From assembly GCA_021647765.1 (NCBI GenBank), contig JAKIUD010000046.1, positions 1-26,259 on the forward strand: 26,259 nucleotides of DNA, read 5' to 3'. Under the pieces are notes generated by a model. The model was not told where the DNA came from and ran no database searches. It saw only the letters and a program-made list of their open reading frames with translations. The first letter of the stretch is position 1, and the number at the start of each line of letters is the position of its first letter. A program made the translations under genes and the position numbers. The stretch is from Desulfuromusa sp. GTDB lineage: Bacteria > Desulfobacterota > Desulfuromonadia > Desulfuromonadales > Geopsychrobacteraceae. Positions 1 through 8,116 of the stretch are shown here, one piece after another.

Positions 1-1
1 C

Positions 2-82
2 TGGAGGAATACAGAAATCTATCATTCAATGTGGATAAACGATAATGTAGTGCCAGACGATGTTTTTTTGACGTGGAACTAG
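2..82 (+). pseudogene. Upstream in-frame part of the BTAD regulator, ended by TAG
   Basis: The regulator's frame reads WRNTEIYHSM...NVVPDDVFLTWN and then TAG at 80-82. The segment from base 3 aligns without gaps, at an offset of 7225 bases, to 7228-7329 (about 70% identity by eye). Differences at 46, 58 and 70 are synonymous in this frame (Asn, Asp, Leu), which suggests the frame was once translated. The other copy has ATA where this one has TAG. Confidence 0.45.
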
Positions 83-1477
83 TTGATATTGCGAGGTTTA
101 TTTTTTTGGGTGTTAAACATGGGCTACTATCTGTGGACTGGTCGCTTTACTGAAGCTCGAGCCACCCTTGACAATATTTATGCGCATACAGACCAAATAG
201 GTTCGAAACTTCAATTATCAGCCATTAAGGCCATGGAAGCACAGTATTTTCTCATCATGGCTGAAGCAGATAAATGTGTTCAGGTTATCGATTCATCATT
301 ACAGATGATGGATAAAACCGGGATCCGTGTCTGGGAAACACATTTCCTGGTTCTAGGTGCTGGTTGTTGCCTGAATTGTGGAGAACACCAGAAAGCAACT
401 TATTATCTGCAGAAAGTGGAAAAAAATATCGAACAGGCTCGGCTACTGGAACGAAGCTATTTTTTTGTAGTCAAGACCCTGGAGGCTCTGCTGAAAGATG
501 ATTTGATCGCAGCGGATCGACATCAGGAAACAGCGTTGAAAATGGCAAAAGCCATCGGTATGCCATCCTATACTCTCTGGTGCCTGTATGGATCAGCTCT
601 GGTTGCCGTTTATCAAGAAGAGCACTCAAAAGCTCTCTCCCGGTTTGATCAGGTTCTTTCTTTGGCGACCATCCCTGGAAATCCCTGGTTTATCTGTCAA
701 GCCCACCTTGGCCTTGCTTATATGTACCTGCGTGAAAACAATCAGAAACATGCACGAGAACATCTGCAACAAGCTTTCTCTCTAGCCAGACAAAATAACT
801 ATCTGACCTTCTTCTTTTTTCTTCCTCAAATGATGGAAACTCTTGCAGTTACTGCTCTGGAAGAGGAGATTGAAGTAGATTTTGTCCAAAAATTTATTGC
901 ACACTGGAATCTTGCCCCCGAGCATCCTCCTCTCCACCTTGCCAACTGGCCATGGCCATTAAAAATCTATACCCTGGGGCGTTTTTCAGTAGTCTGTCAC
1001 GGGAAAAAACTGGACGCAGCATCCTTGGCAGGAGGCAAACCGATCATGCTGCTAAGAGCATTGATCGCACTGGGAGGAAGACAGGTAAGAAAATCTCAGT
1101 TAGTTGATATTTTTTGGCCGGACAGCAATGGTGATGAACAACTTGCCGCCCTGAAAATAACACTGCACCGACTGCGCAAGTTAATAGGGATAAAAGATGC
1201 CCTTATCCAGACGACAAATCATCTATCGTTGAATCCTTGTTACTGCTGGGTAGACAGCTGGCAGTTTGAACGCCTGGCTAATCAGGCATTAAATTCAAAC
1301 TGGGGGGGAGGGCAAGAGGCAGTAAAGAAAACCTTCGCCATATATCGAGGAGCATTTTTATCTTCTTTTCAAGAAGAATTATGGGGTCTTGCATATCGTC
1401 AGCGATTGGAAAGTATTTTCAAGAAACTGACTGATCTTTATCCGCAAGAAGCTGTTGATCACACAATAGGCAAATGA
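83..1477 (+). CDS. TPR / winged-helix / BTAD regulator, probably broken at both ends
   Basis: The first ~280 residues are helical TPR-like repeats. From about residue 292 a winged-helix DNA-binding domain begins (IYTLGRFSV, then WPDSNGDEQLAALKITLHRLRK), followed by the start of a BTAD domain. This is the C-terminal architecture of large MalT/SARP-like regulators, which normally carry an N-terminal P-loop NTPase and a full BTAD of about 140 residues. Here no NTPase is visible, the BTAD stops early, and the frame opens with TTG and no ribosome-binding site; the first ATG is at 119. The same frame is open upstream from base 2 and is interrupted only by a TAG at 80-82. I infer a nonsense-broken, decaying gene that extends left of the window; a short functional version starting at 119 is possible. 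Its target is unknown. Confidence 0.6.
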   Translation: MILRGLFFWVLNMGYYLWTGRFTEARATLDNIYAHTDQIGSKLQLSAIKAMEAQYFLIMAEADKCVQVIDSSLQMMDKTGIRVWETHFLVLGAGCCLNCGEHQKATYYLQKVEKNIEQARLLERSYFFVVKTLEALLKDDLIAADRHQETALKMAKAIGMPSYTLWCLYGSALVAVYQEEHSKALSRFDQVLSLATIPGNPWFICQAHLGLAYMYLRENNQKHAREHLQQAFSLARQNNYLTFFFFLPQMMETLAVTALEEEIEVDFVQKFIAHWNLAPEHPPLHLANWPWPLKIYTLGRFSVVCHGKKLDAASLAGGKPIMLLRALIALGGRQVRKSQLVDIFWPDSNGDEQLAALKITLHRLRKLIGIKDALIQTTNHLSLNPCYCWVDSWQFERLANQALNSNWGGGQEAVKKTFAIYRGAFLSSFQEELWGLAYRQRLESIFKKLTDLYPQEAVDHTIGK

Positions 1478-1531
1478 TTTAATTGTAAAACTTTCCTTCA
1501 TAAAAAATCCGCATCTATTGCAATTTGCAGC

Positions 1532-2869
1532 TCACAACTGATAAAGCTTCGTCTTCTCCCAAAGATTTTTACGGCTGATACCAAGAATCTCAGCGGCTTC
1601 AGTTTTATTCCCAGCAGTTTTCCTCAAGGCTTTTCTGATACACTTTTTCTCCGCAACAGCAACAGAGGCAGCAAGATTAATCTCACCTTTTTCTGTCGAG
1701 TCATCCGTGACCCCACGGATTTCAATCGGCAAATCCCAGAGCTGAATTTTAGGGGCAGGAGCCAGAACCGTCACCCGTTCCAGAATATTTCGTAGCTCTC
1801 TTACATTACCGGCGAACGGATAATTATTCAGTGCTTGAGACGCTTCTGGAGAAAGGGTGAATTTCAGCCCTCTTTCTTGTCCAAATTGTTGCAGAAAGAA
1901 ATCACTCAATAGCGGAATATCCTCTTTTCTTTCTCTTAATGTTGGAACCGACACGGGGATAACCTGAAGACGATAATAGAGGTCTTCACGAAACTTCCCT
2001 TTCTTAATTTCTTCAGTCAAGGTTCTGGATGTAGCACATAGAACCCTGACATCAAGCGGAATAGGGGCTTTTCCACCGACCCGTTCAATTTCATGTTCTT
2101 GTAAAACCCGCAGCAGTTTGACTTGCAAATTAAGCGGCATTTCGCCGATTTCATCAAGCAGGATAGTCCCTTGATTGGCCAATTCAAATTTACCGATAGA
2201 GGTCTGTTCCGCACCGGTAAAAGCACCTTTTTCGTGACCAAATAGCTCCGACTCCAGAAGACCTGCGGGAATCGCTGCACAATTGACCCGGACATATGGC
2301 TTATCTGCCCGATTGCTTTCATAATGGATCGCCGCTGCAACCAGTTCTTTACCGGTACCGCTTTCCCCCTGAATCAGAACCGTTGCCACAGATTGTGAAA
2401 CTTGACTGATCAATTTAAGCAGCCGTTGCATGGGGGGACTGGAACCAATCAACGGTTGACGATGACCGCAACAGTTTTCTAAAGAAACACACCGTGCTTT
2501 AATGATCAGAATATTCAAAAGACGCTGAACCCTGAAGGTCAAATCGTCCAAATCAAAGGGTTTCAAAATATAGTCGGCAGCACCTTTTTTCAAACAATGA
2601 ACCGCATCCTCAGTGCTGCCATGAGCTGTCATCAGGATAACTTCGGTACGTGGCGTGTGGTGCTTAACCTCGATCAGGAGTTTTTCTCCATTTATGCCCG
2701 GTAACCGAATATCGGAAATGATCAGATCGTAGCTGTTCTTCTTGACCAGAGCTAAGGCATCATTTCCATTTGTTGCTTCATCTACCTGCCACCCTTGATG
2801 GCGTAGATGATCAAGCACAGTGATACGCATAATGTCTTCATCTTCAACAACCAGAATTCGCGCTTTCAT
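1532..2869 (-). CDS. NtrC-family sigma-54-dependent response regulator
   Basis: This 445-residue protein has the full NtrC layout. The receiver domain (1-120) has the acidic pair E9/D10, phosphoacceptor D53 in SDIRLPG, T81 and K103. The AAA+ domain has Walker A GESGTGKE (168-175), the sigma-54 contact loop GAFTGA (215-220) and Walker B ILLDE (236-240). A Fis-type helix-turn-helix ends the protein (NKTEAAEILGISRKNLWEK). Nothing essential is missing, so it should activate sigma-54 promoters when phosphorylated. It lies 21 bp downstream of the sensor kinase gene on the same strand, so the two form a cognate pair. The likely target is the divergent cytochrome operon, which carries paired inverted repeats and a -24/-12 promoter. 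The signal sensed is not shown by this protein. Confidence 0.95.
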   Translation of the reverse strand: MKARILVVEDEDIMRITVLDHLRHQGWQVDEATNGNDALALVKKNSYDLIISDIRLPGINGEKLLIEVKHHTPRTEVILMTAHGSTEDAVHCLKKGAADYILKPFDLDDLTFRVQRLLNILIIKARCVSLENCCGHRQPLIGSSPPMQRLLKLISQVSQSVATVLIQGESGTGKELVAAAIHYESNRADKPYVRVNCAAIPAGLLESELFGHEKGAFTGAEQTSIGKFELANQGTILLDEIGEMPLNLQVKLLRVLQEHEIERVGGKAPIPLDVRVLCATSRTLTEEIKKGKFREDLYYRLQVIPVSVPTLRERKEDIPLLSDFFLQQFGQERGLKFTLSPEASQALNNYPFAGNVRELRNILERVTVLAPAPKIQLWDLPIEIRGVTDDSTEKGEINLAASVAVAEKKCIRKALRKTAGNKTEAAEILGISRKNLWEKTKLYQL

Positions 2870-2890
2870 ATAGTTTCCTCAATTTTAAAA

Positions 2891-4438
2891 TCATGTTTCC
2901 GCTATTAATATTGGTACCTTTAAACTGAAACAACACCCGCCACCGGAACAGTTTTCTACCTTAATTTCCCCACCTAAACGTTTGATCAATGAATGCGAGA
3001 CTGATAATCCCAGACCGGTTCCTGCACCGACCTCTTTGGTGGTGAAAAAGGGTTCAAAAATTTTATCTAGATGATCGGGATTTATACCTGAACCGTTATC
3101 GGTTATTGTAATCTGTATAGTGTTATCTTCTAAGCAACTACAAACCCTAATGACCCCATCTTGCTTCCCGATTGCCTGAACCGCATTACCGACCAAATTT
3201 ACTATTACCTGACGTAACGCTTCAATTCCGGTAGTCACAATCTGATCAACTTTAAGCTGCAAATCAATCTTGATATGTCTTTGTCCCATGCAGGCAAGCT
3301 CTGAACATTCACGAATAACCTGATCAATATCACCATCTTTAACTTCAAGCGGTTCTTTTCTACCGATATTCAATAACTGTTGTACGGTCTTTTTTATCCG
3401 CTCAACCCCTTGAGCCAACAACACGAGGTAACGCTGCTGGAGCTCAGGTTGATCCATATTTTTCTGCATAGTCTGAATACAGTTCTGCATACCCCCGAGA
3501 GGGTTATTAATTTCATGGGAGATGCCAGCAACCAGCCGCCCCAAAGCTGCTTGTTTTTCATTCTGAAAAACTTGCTCACGGGCTCTGTCCAGTTCTTGCT
3601 GGGAGGTTTCGAATCGGTCACAAAGTTCCCGAAAATGCTTATTTAAAATTCCGATTTCATCATTGATCTCTGTATTTGGCCAATGATCATCAAAAGATTT
3701 CTCCGGGTACCGATCCATGGTTCTGGCCAACTGTTTCAAGCGTTTAGCCACCAACAAATTAAACAGCAGGTAAATACTGAGTGATACAATGATAATTGTC
3801 GCCAGGGCGATACCCAACAACATCCAGTTGTTGGCATTTATTTCTGCATAGGCCCAATTCATTGGTACGGTGACGTTCATGCCACCGCGGATATCACCGA
3901 GTGCGTAACCCTGTTTGTCGTGGCAACTCAGACATTGAAAATCGACTCTCAGTGGAGCCATGTAACGCAAACGGTAATTCCCCTCAATTTGTTCGATCTC
4001 AATCGCCTCAACAGCCCCGGCAGCAAACTTTTCCAAACTACGCCGTTCAAAGCTATCTGGTGCGTTATCTGAGTTCACCGGTTTCAGACTGGTAACATTG
4101 AACTGCCCCATCCCCTCTCTTGCCGCATAGACCGACAGCTCCCGGGTCACCATCGCGGGATTGCGTTTGACCAGCCAGTTGCCCTGACTGTCCTGAATCT
4201 CACCCTGTTCAAGAAAAGGATTGCTTTCCACTCCGGGGGCTTTTACGAAGAACAGTCCATTATGATCTGAAACCCATTGCCGGGTCAGGCGAATCTGGTT
4301 AAAAAGCATTTTTGCCTGCCGGGTGGCCTGCTCGACAACCAGATTTTCCTGAAAGCTGGAAGTTCGATAAAAGGTGATTCCATAAGAGACGCAAATCACC
4401 AGGCTGATCAAAAGAATAAGTTTGGCTTTTAACTGCAT
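2891..4438 (-). CDS. Sensor histidine kinase with periplasmic c-heme (DUF3365/Tll0287-like) domain
   Basis: The 515-residue protein has a membrane segment at about 6-24, a periplasmic domain to about 205, a second membrane segment (206-230), a HAMP-like linker, a dimerisation domain with H308 in GISHEINNP, and an ATPase domain with N box (VGNAVQAI), G1 (DNGSGI) and G2 (GAGTGLGL). The periplasmic domain contains CLSCH (169-173), followed by a GGMNVTVPM segment, as in Tll0287/DUF3365 sensor domains that bind c-type heme. It should therefore sense redox state or a heme ligand in the periplasm and phosphorylate the adjacent NtrC-type regulator. The ligand is unknown; nitrite, NO or hydroxylamine are guesses based on the target operon. 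The start has only a weak ribosome-binding site. Confidence 0.92.
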   Translation of the reverse strand: MQLKAKLILLISLVICVSYGITFYRTSSFQENLVVEQATRQAKMLFNQIRLTRQWVSDHNGLFFVKAPGVESNPFLEQGEIQDSQGNWLVKRNPAMVTRELSVYAAREGMGQFNVTSLKPVNSDNAPDSFERRSLEKFAAGAVEAIEIEQIEGNYRLRYMAPLRVDFQCLSCHDKQGYALGDIRGGMNVTVPMNWAYAEINANNWMLLGIALATIIIVSLSIYLLFNLLVAKRLKQLARTMDRYPEKSFDDHWPNTEINDEIGILNKHFRELCDRFETSQQELDRAREQVFQNEKQAALGRLVAGISHEINNPLGGMQNCIQTMQKNMDQPELQQRYLVLLAQGVERIKKTVQQLLNIGRKEPLEVKDGDIDQVIRECSELACMGQRHIKIDLQLKVDQIVTTGIEALRQVIVNLVGNAVQAIGKQDGVIRVCSCLEDNTIQITITDNGSGINPDHLDKIFEPFFTTKEVGAGTGLGLSVSHSLIKRLGGEIKVENCSGGGCCFSLKVPILIAET

Positions 4439-4488
4439 AAAAGGGGAAACCCTTATTAATCATAGGAAGTTAGATATTCAGCGACACT

Positions 4489-4538
4489 GCTACCAAACGG
4501 TAACACAAGAGGCCGAGAGAAAGCTACCTTCTGGTAAC
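4489..4538. promoter_or_regulatory. Two tandem activator-binding sites (UAS)
   Basis: GCTACC-N4-GGTAAC occurs at 4489-4504 and again at 4523-4538, with centres 34 bp apart. Each is an inverted repeat with a TACC-N4-GGTA core. They lie about 50-100 bp upstream of a -24/-12 element, the usual place for NtrC-type enhancer sites. The likely binder is the response regulator at 1532-2869. Because the kinase gene starts just to the left, the sites may also affect its expression. Confidence 0.75.
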
Positions 4539-4589
4539 AAAATCAACATTCAAATTCCAATATGTCACTGTAAAATATAGTCTTTATTG

Positions 4590-4605
4590 CGGCATACCCG
4601 TTGCA
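4590..4605 (+). promoter_or_regulatory. Sigma-54 (-24/-12) promoter of the cytochrome operon
   Basis: CGGCAT, five bases, then TTGCA matches the TGGCAC-N5-TTGCA consensus, with the invariant GG and GC ten bases apart. Transcription would start near 4615-4618 and leave a leader of about 120 nt before the tetraheme gene. Confidence 0.75.
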
Positions 4606-4739
4606 TATCCAAACGTCAGGATAAGTTCTTGATATTCGGCTAATTTCTGATATTAGTTACTCCTGTAGCCATTTTTTAGATAGGGAAATTTCCTCGAAAT
4701 GAATTAAAAACTGCCACAATTGAGTAAGGAGGTGATTGA

Positions 4740-5315
4740 ATGTCGAGTAAAGGAGCCCCAAAGCCAAAGATATCTACAGCAAAAAAAATGTGGATGCTTG
4801 GAGTGGTTTTTGGTGTTGTCTGTGCGGTACTTTTGGTTCTGGCTTCCGGTTTTATGGTGGAATCAACCAACACGGATGTATTCTGTGCCAAATGTCATGT
4901 TATGGAACCATTTAGAACATCATGGCAAGCCTCTGTCCATGGAGGCAAAAACCCGCAGGGATTTACAGCACAATGTGTTGACTGCCACCTGCCACATGAA
5001 GGATTTGTGAATTATCTTGTCACCAAGGCAATTACTGGAACCAATGATGTTATTCAAAATTTTACAATTGATGGGAAAAGTTTTGATTGGGCCGCAAATG
5101 CTGAGGAGAATCGTCACGAATTCACTTTTGACAGTGCCTGCCACCGTTGTCACAACAATCTGACCCCCCCGGGAATATCAAAAGGTGGCCTGACCGCTCA
5201 CCGTGCCTATTTAAGGGGTGATGCAAACAAAATGTGCACTGAATGTCATATGCATGTTGGTCATAAAGACATGCTGAAAACAGTCAAAGACTTTTATGCA
5301 GCGGAAAATAACTAA
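4740..5315 (+). CDS. NapC/NrfH-family tetraheme cytochrome c
   Basis: A 191-residue protein with one N-terminal membrane anchor (about 18-40) and four CxxCH heme sites: C49AKCH, C79VDCH, C134HRCH and C166TECH. Size, uncleaved anchor and heme count fit the NapC/NrfH family, which oxidises menaquinol and passes electrons to a periplasmic partner. The partner here should be the octaheme protein encoded 24 bp downstream. The ATG follows AGGAGGTGATTGA, a strong ribosome-binding site. The gene is first in an operon behind a sigma-54 promoter. The pairing resembles the cycX-haoA arrangement known from some Campylobacterota. Confidence 0.92.
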   Translation: MSSKGAPKPKISTAKKMWMLGVVFGVVCAVLLVLASGFMVESTNTDVFCAKCHVMEPFRTSWQASVHGGKNPQGFTAQCVDCHLPHEGFVNYLVTKAITGTNDVIQNFTIDGKSFDWAANAEENRHEFTFDSACHRCHNNLTPPGISKGGLTAHRAYLRGDANKMCTECHMHVGHKDMLKTVKDFYAAENN

Positions 5316-5339
5316 ACAAAAAGGAAAAAGGAGGTTAAC

Positions 5340-6698
5340 GTGAAACATTTTTATGGAAAAATTGGATTATTCTGCCTGGCATGCCTGTTTGTCTGGGTCG
5401 GGATGGCGGTTGCCGCCGATACCCCGAATCTGGCACCGCGCAAGATAGAGATCAAGCGGGGCTACACCGAAGAAGCGGCAAAATGTATCGAATGCCACGC
5501 CAAAAAGACTCCCGGAATTATCGAAGACTGGAAACTTGGCAAGATGGCTCATGCTGGTATTTCCTGCTATGACTGCCACGTTGTTGAGGCAACCTCTCCA
5601 ATGGCAAGTCAGTGTTCAGGGCTCAAAGGAACCAACATTATGATCTCACCCATGGTTTCTTCAAAAACCTGTGCCCGCTGTCACCCAACTGAGGTTGATG
5701 AGTTCCTCAAAAGTGGCCACGCCGATCTGTCGCGAGCTGCTGTTTATGATAAAAATAAAGCCGGCGGCAAACTGGTTGCACTGCAAATTGTAAATGAGGG
5801 TGCTGGATTCCTCGGTGTTAAAGAGGGAACCCTGGTCAATCATGCCTCCAGAACCTCGGGTTGCAATATGTGTCATGGATCAGTTGTTGAAGTTGGTCCA
5901 GACAATAAACCCATCAAGAGCACCTGGCCTGCGGGTGTTGGCACTTTGTATCCCGACGGCTCAGTTGGAACCTGTACCGTATGCCATACCCGGCATAAGT
6001 TTTCAGTTGCCGAAGCCCGTAAGCCCGAAGCTTGCGCAAGCTGCCACCTTGGTCCAGACCATCCAGATATCGAAATCTACACTGAATCAAAACACGGTCA
6101 AATCTATGCTGCTCACGGTGATGAGTGGGAATGGGACAGTGCACCAGGAACCTGGCAACCAGGCGACTATACAGCACCAACCTGCGCCACGTGCCATATG
6201 TCAGGAATCGGTGAGCTTGAAACAACTCACAATGTCAACGATCGTCTGAAGTGGGATCTGATGCACAAGCGCAGTGAACTCCGTAGTGGCGTTCGTGGTG
6301 ATGGTGAAAAAGGTGACAAGTTGATGCGTAAAGTTTGTATCAATTGTCATGGACCTTCCCATACTGAAGCAACCATGCAAACTCTCGACAGTGCTGTTGC
6401 ACTGTACAATGTCTACTGGGATGAAGCAGTCAAAATGAAAAAAGATCTGGCTGCCAAAGGGCTGCTCAAGAAGGATGCCTGGAAAGATGGATATCAGGAA
6501 TTGATGTATTATCTCTGGCACCATACCGGTCGTCGTGCTCGACAGGGTGCTGCCATGAATGGCCCCGACTATGCCCATTGGCATGGATTCTTCCAGATTT
6601 TCCAGGTTATGAAAGATATGCAAGATATCTATAACTGGCGGATCAAGAACAATAAAATTGAAGATCTGAGTACCGTTATGAGTAGTGGTCCTCTCTAA
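5340..6698 (+). CDS. Octaheme hydroxylamine-oxidoreductase (HAO) family cytochrome c
   Basis: A 452-residue exported protein with a signal peptide (about 1-25, ending AVA) and eight CxxCH sites starting at C49, C76, C111, C175, C212, C232, C282 and C333. No CxxCK is present, which argues against NrfA or octaheme nitrite reductases of the TvNiR type. Heme count, spacing and the helical C-terminal third (340-435) fit the HAO family. HAO-like proteins beside a NapC/NrfH partner, as here, are generally thought to work reductively on nitrite or hydroxylamine. The tyrosine that cross-links the P460 heme in nitrifier HAO could not be placed without an alignment; Y411 lies in the C-terminal helical region. 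The start is GTG, with AAGGAGG five bases upstream. Confidence 0.88.
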   Translation: MKHFYGKIGLFCLACLFVWVGMAVAADTPNLAPRKIEIKRGYTEEAAKCIECHAKKTPGIIEDWKLGKMAHAGISCYDCHVVEATSPMASQCSGLKGTNIMISPMVSSKTCARCHPTEVDEFLKSGHADLSRAAVYDKNKAGGKLVALQIVNEGAGFLGVKEGTLVNHASRTSGCNMCHGSVVEVGPDNKPIKSTWPAGVGTLYPDGSVGTCTVCHTRHKFSVAEARKPEACASCHLGPDHPDIEIYTESKHGQIYAAHGDEWEWDSAPGTWQPGDYTAPTCATCHMSGIGELETTHNVNDRLKWDLMHKRSELRSGVRGDGEKGDKLMRKVCINCHGPSHTEATMQTLDSAVALYNVYWDEAVKMKKDLAAKGLLKKDAWKDGYQELMYYLWHHTGRRARQGAAMNGPDYAHWHGFFQIFQVMKDMQDIYNWRIKNNKIEDLSTVMSSGPL

Positions 6699-6722
6699 AC
6701 ATCACCGCTAGCTAAGAAGGAC

Positions 6723-6751
6723 AAAGCCCCCGTCGTAAGATGGGGGCTTTT
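6723..6751 (+). terminator. Rho-independent terminator after the octaheme gene
   Basis: AAAGCCCCC (6723-6731) pairs perfectly with GGGGGCTTT (6742-6750) around a 10-nt loop and ends in a short T run. It closes the two-gene cytochrome operon 25 bp after the stop. Confidence 0.85.
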
Positions 6752-6784
6752 GTCATCCATTCAACCAAACGAAAAGGTTAGATC

Positions 6785-7120
6785 ATGAAAAGGGTTTTTA
6801 TCATTCTTCTGCTGTTGCTAGTTGCCACAACTTGCTTTGCCTTGACAGAGAGTTTCGGTCCGGAATATGACAATGTTGTCAAAATATTTCAGAGTGAAGA
6901 TGAACCGGATGCTATGGATGCAATATGGGAAACAGAATCACTGTTGAAGATTGGTGTTTTCAATCATGGGAATCACTATGACGAGTACGCAAATCATGCT
7001 TGTGAGATCATTGAAAAGAACGGCTTTAAAGAAAAATCTGTTGTTGTTCGAGTTGTCGATCTGAAGAAGCTTGCAGAGACTGGGGTGTGGGTTGTTCTGG
7101 GAAAAGCACAATGTCGTTGA
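6785..7120 (+). CDS. Small secreted protein of unknown function
   Basis: A 111-residue protein with a clear signal peptide (MKR, a leucine-rich core, cleavage likely after CFA at 17-19). The mature ~92 residues are acidic at the start (SEDEPDAMDA) and have no heme motif and a single cysteine near the C-terminus. I do not recognise the family. It starts 34 bp after the terminator of the cytochrome operon with a modest AAAAGG ribosome-binding site, so it may be expressed by read-through or separately. A periplasmic accessory role for the cytochromes is only a guess from position. Its stop overlaps the start of a 49-codon frame at 7111. Confidence 0.6.
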   Translation: MKRVFIILLLLLVATTCFALTESFGPEYDNVVKIFQSEDEPDAMDAIWETESLLKIGVFNHGNHYDEYANHACEIIEKNGFKEKSVVVRVVDLKKLAETGVWVVLGKAQCR

Positions 7121-7331
7121 TCATTCATCCGCAACATGCAAGCAACCCGATGGCCGCACCCTCCGCAACTGTGGCAGAAGCAAAATTACAGGAACTTTAT
7201 CCGGTATTGGGGTTATCCCCATCTCCCGGAGGGGTACAGAAAATGACCATTATAATATAAACAACGCAAACGTACTGCCAGATGATGTTTTTTTAAAGTG
7301 TAACATATTGATATTGTGTGGTTTATTTTGA
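7111..7331 (+). pseudogene. Decayed fragment related to the left-edge regulator
   Basis: Bases 7228-7329 align without gaps to 3-104 at the left edge, including NVxPDDVFL in the same frame as the BTAD regulator; here that frame ends at TGA 7329-7331. A different frame holds a 49-codon ORF at 7111-7260 whose ATG overlaps the stop of the preceding gene. Neither frame has a recognisable domain. I read the stretch as a remnant of a regulator paralogue, although a translated 49-residue peptide cannot be excluded. Confidence 0.4.
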
Positions 7332-7343
7332 GAGAAGACGATA

Positions 7344-7381
7344 TAAAAAGCGGGCAGATTCTTATCAGAACCTGCCCGCTT
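7344..7381 (-). terminator. Rho-independent terminator of the cbcA-cbcB-like operon
   Basis: AAGCGGGCAG (7348-7357) and CTGCCCGCTT (7372-7381) form a perfect 10-bp stem, with an inner TTCT/AGAA stem in the loop. On the minus strand the stem is followed by a run of five Ts, so it terminates the b-cytochrome transcript; it may also stop plus-strand transcripts. Confidence 0.85.
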
Positions 7382-7421
7382 GAGATGAGAAAGAAACCTC
7401 TTGCATTTTATTCAGAAAGAA

Positions 7422-8105
7422 TCAAGAACTGGCGGTAGAGTTACTTTTTTCCGGTTCTTCTGTATGTCCTTCCCCTTCATCTTCCCAACCTGTCCACATG
7501 GTTTTAATATGATCTGTCGGGGTACGTCCCAAGGTTGCCAGATAAACGTGGGTCGGGATAAAAGCAACCAGACAACAAGCTAATAAAAAGTGGAGCCCAG
7601 CCAGAAGTTTAAGACCACCAATCATAACGATCAAGCTACGTAGCGGGTCTACGTTGGTCAAGAAAATCCCCGATAGACTGACTAACGGCATCAACACAAA
7701 CATAATCGCCAAATAAACAGATTTCTGCATCGGGTTGAACTTGCTATCGGGCGTTGGATGATGCGGATTCTCCCAACCAAGAAAATAAGTCAAAAAATAG
7801 AACTTTACCTGCCGCATGATACCGCTCTTAAAATCATCGACCTTTGGAACATACAGATTCGCCATCGTTCGAGCGACAAAAGTATAATAAAAGAACCACA
7901 GAGAGAAGGAGATTGCTACCACAAAACCGGCGGTATTATGCAGATAAATCGCTGACTTATAGCTACCAAGCCAGTGAATATAATCAGGAAAACGAATTTG
8001 TGCACCAGAAACTGTCAAAGTGATAATTCCAAAAGCATTCAGCCAGTGCCAGATCCGAACCGGTATCGGTTGTAAATATATTTGATTTTGATGTTCTTCA
8101 GCCAT
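7422..8105 (-). CDS. cbcB: Diheme b-type cytochrome, quinol-oxidising membrane subunit (CbcB-like)
   Basis: A 227-residue cytochrome b561-type membrane protein with four hydrophobic segments (about 20-38, 53-75, 127-150, 166-190). Candidate ligands for two b hemes are H20 (RIWHWLNA), H56 (YLHNTAG), H172 (GLHFLL) and H186 (IPTHVYLA), one per helix as the family requires. The C-terminus is hydrophilic and acidic. It begins 11 bp after a seven-heme c cytochrome gene, so the two probably form one inner-membrane complex that oxidises menaquinol. A diheme b plus heptaheme c pair matches CbcB/CbcA of Geobacter. The name rests on that architecture, not on an alignment. Confidence 0.75.
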   Translation of the reverse strand: MAEEHQNQIYLQPIPVRIWHWLNAFGIITLTVSGAQIRFPDYIHWLGSYKSAIYLHNTAGFVVAISFSLWFFYYTFVARTMANLYVPKVDDFKSGIMRQVKFYFLTYFLGWENPHHPTPDSKFNPMQKSVYLAIMFVLMPLVSLSGIFLTNVDPLRSLIVMIGGLKLLAGLHFLLACCLVAFIPTHVYLATLGRTPTDHIKTMWTGWEDEGEGHTEEPEKSNSTASS

Positions 8106-8116
8106 GATTAATCCCC

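Noticed and set aside
5794..6249. 151-codon plus-strand frame
   Set aside because: An alternative frame within the octaheme gene with no domain or ribosome-binding site.
6201..6623. 140-codon minus-strand frame
   Set aside because: It lies antisense inside the octaheme cytochrome gene, whose eight CxxCH motifs fix the true frame.
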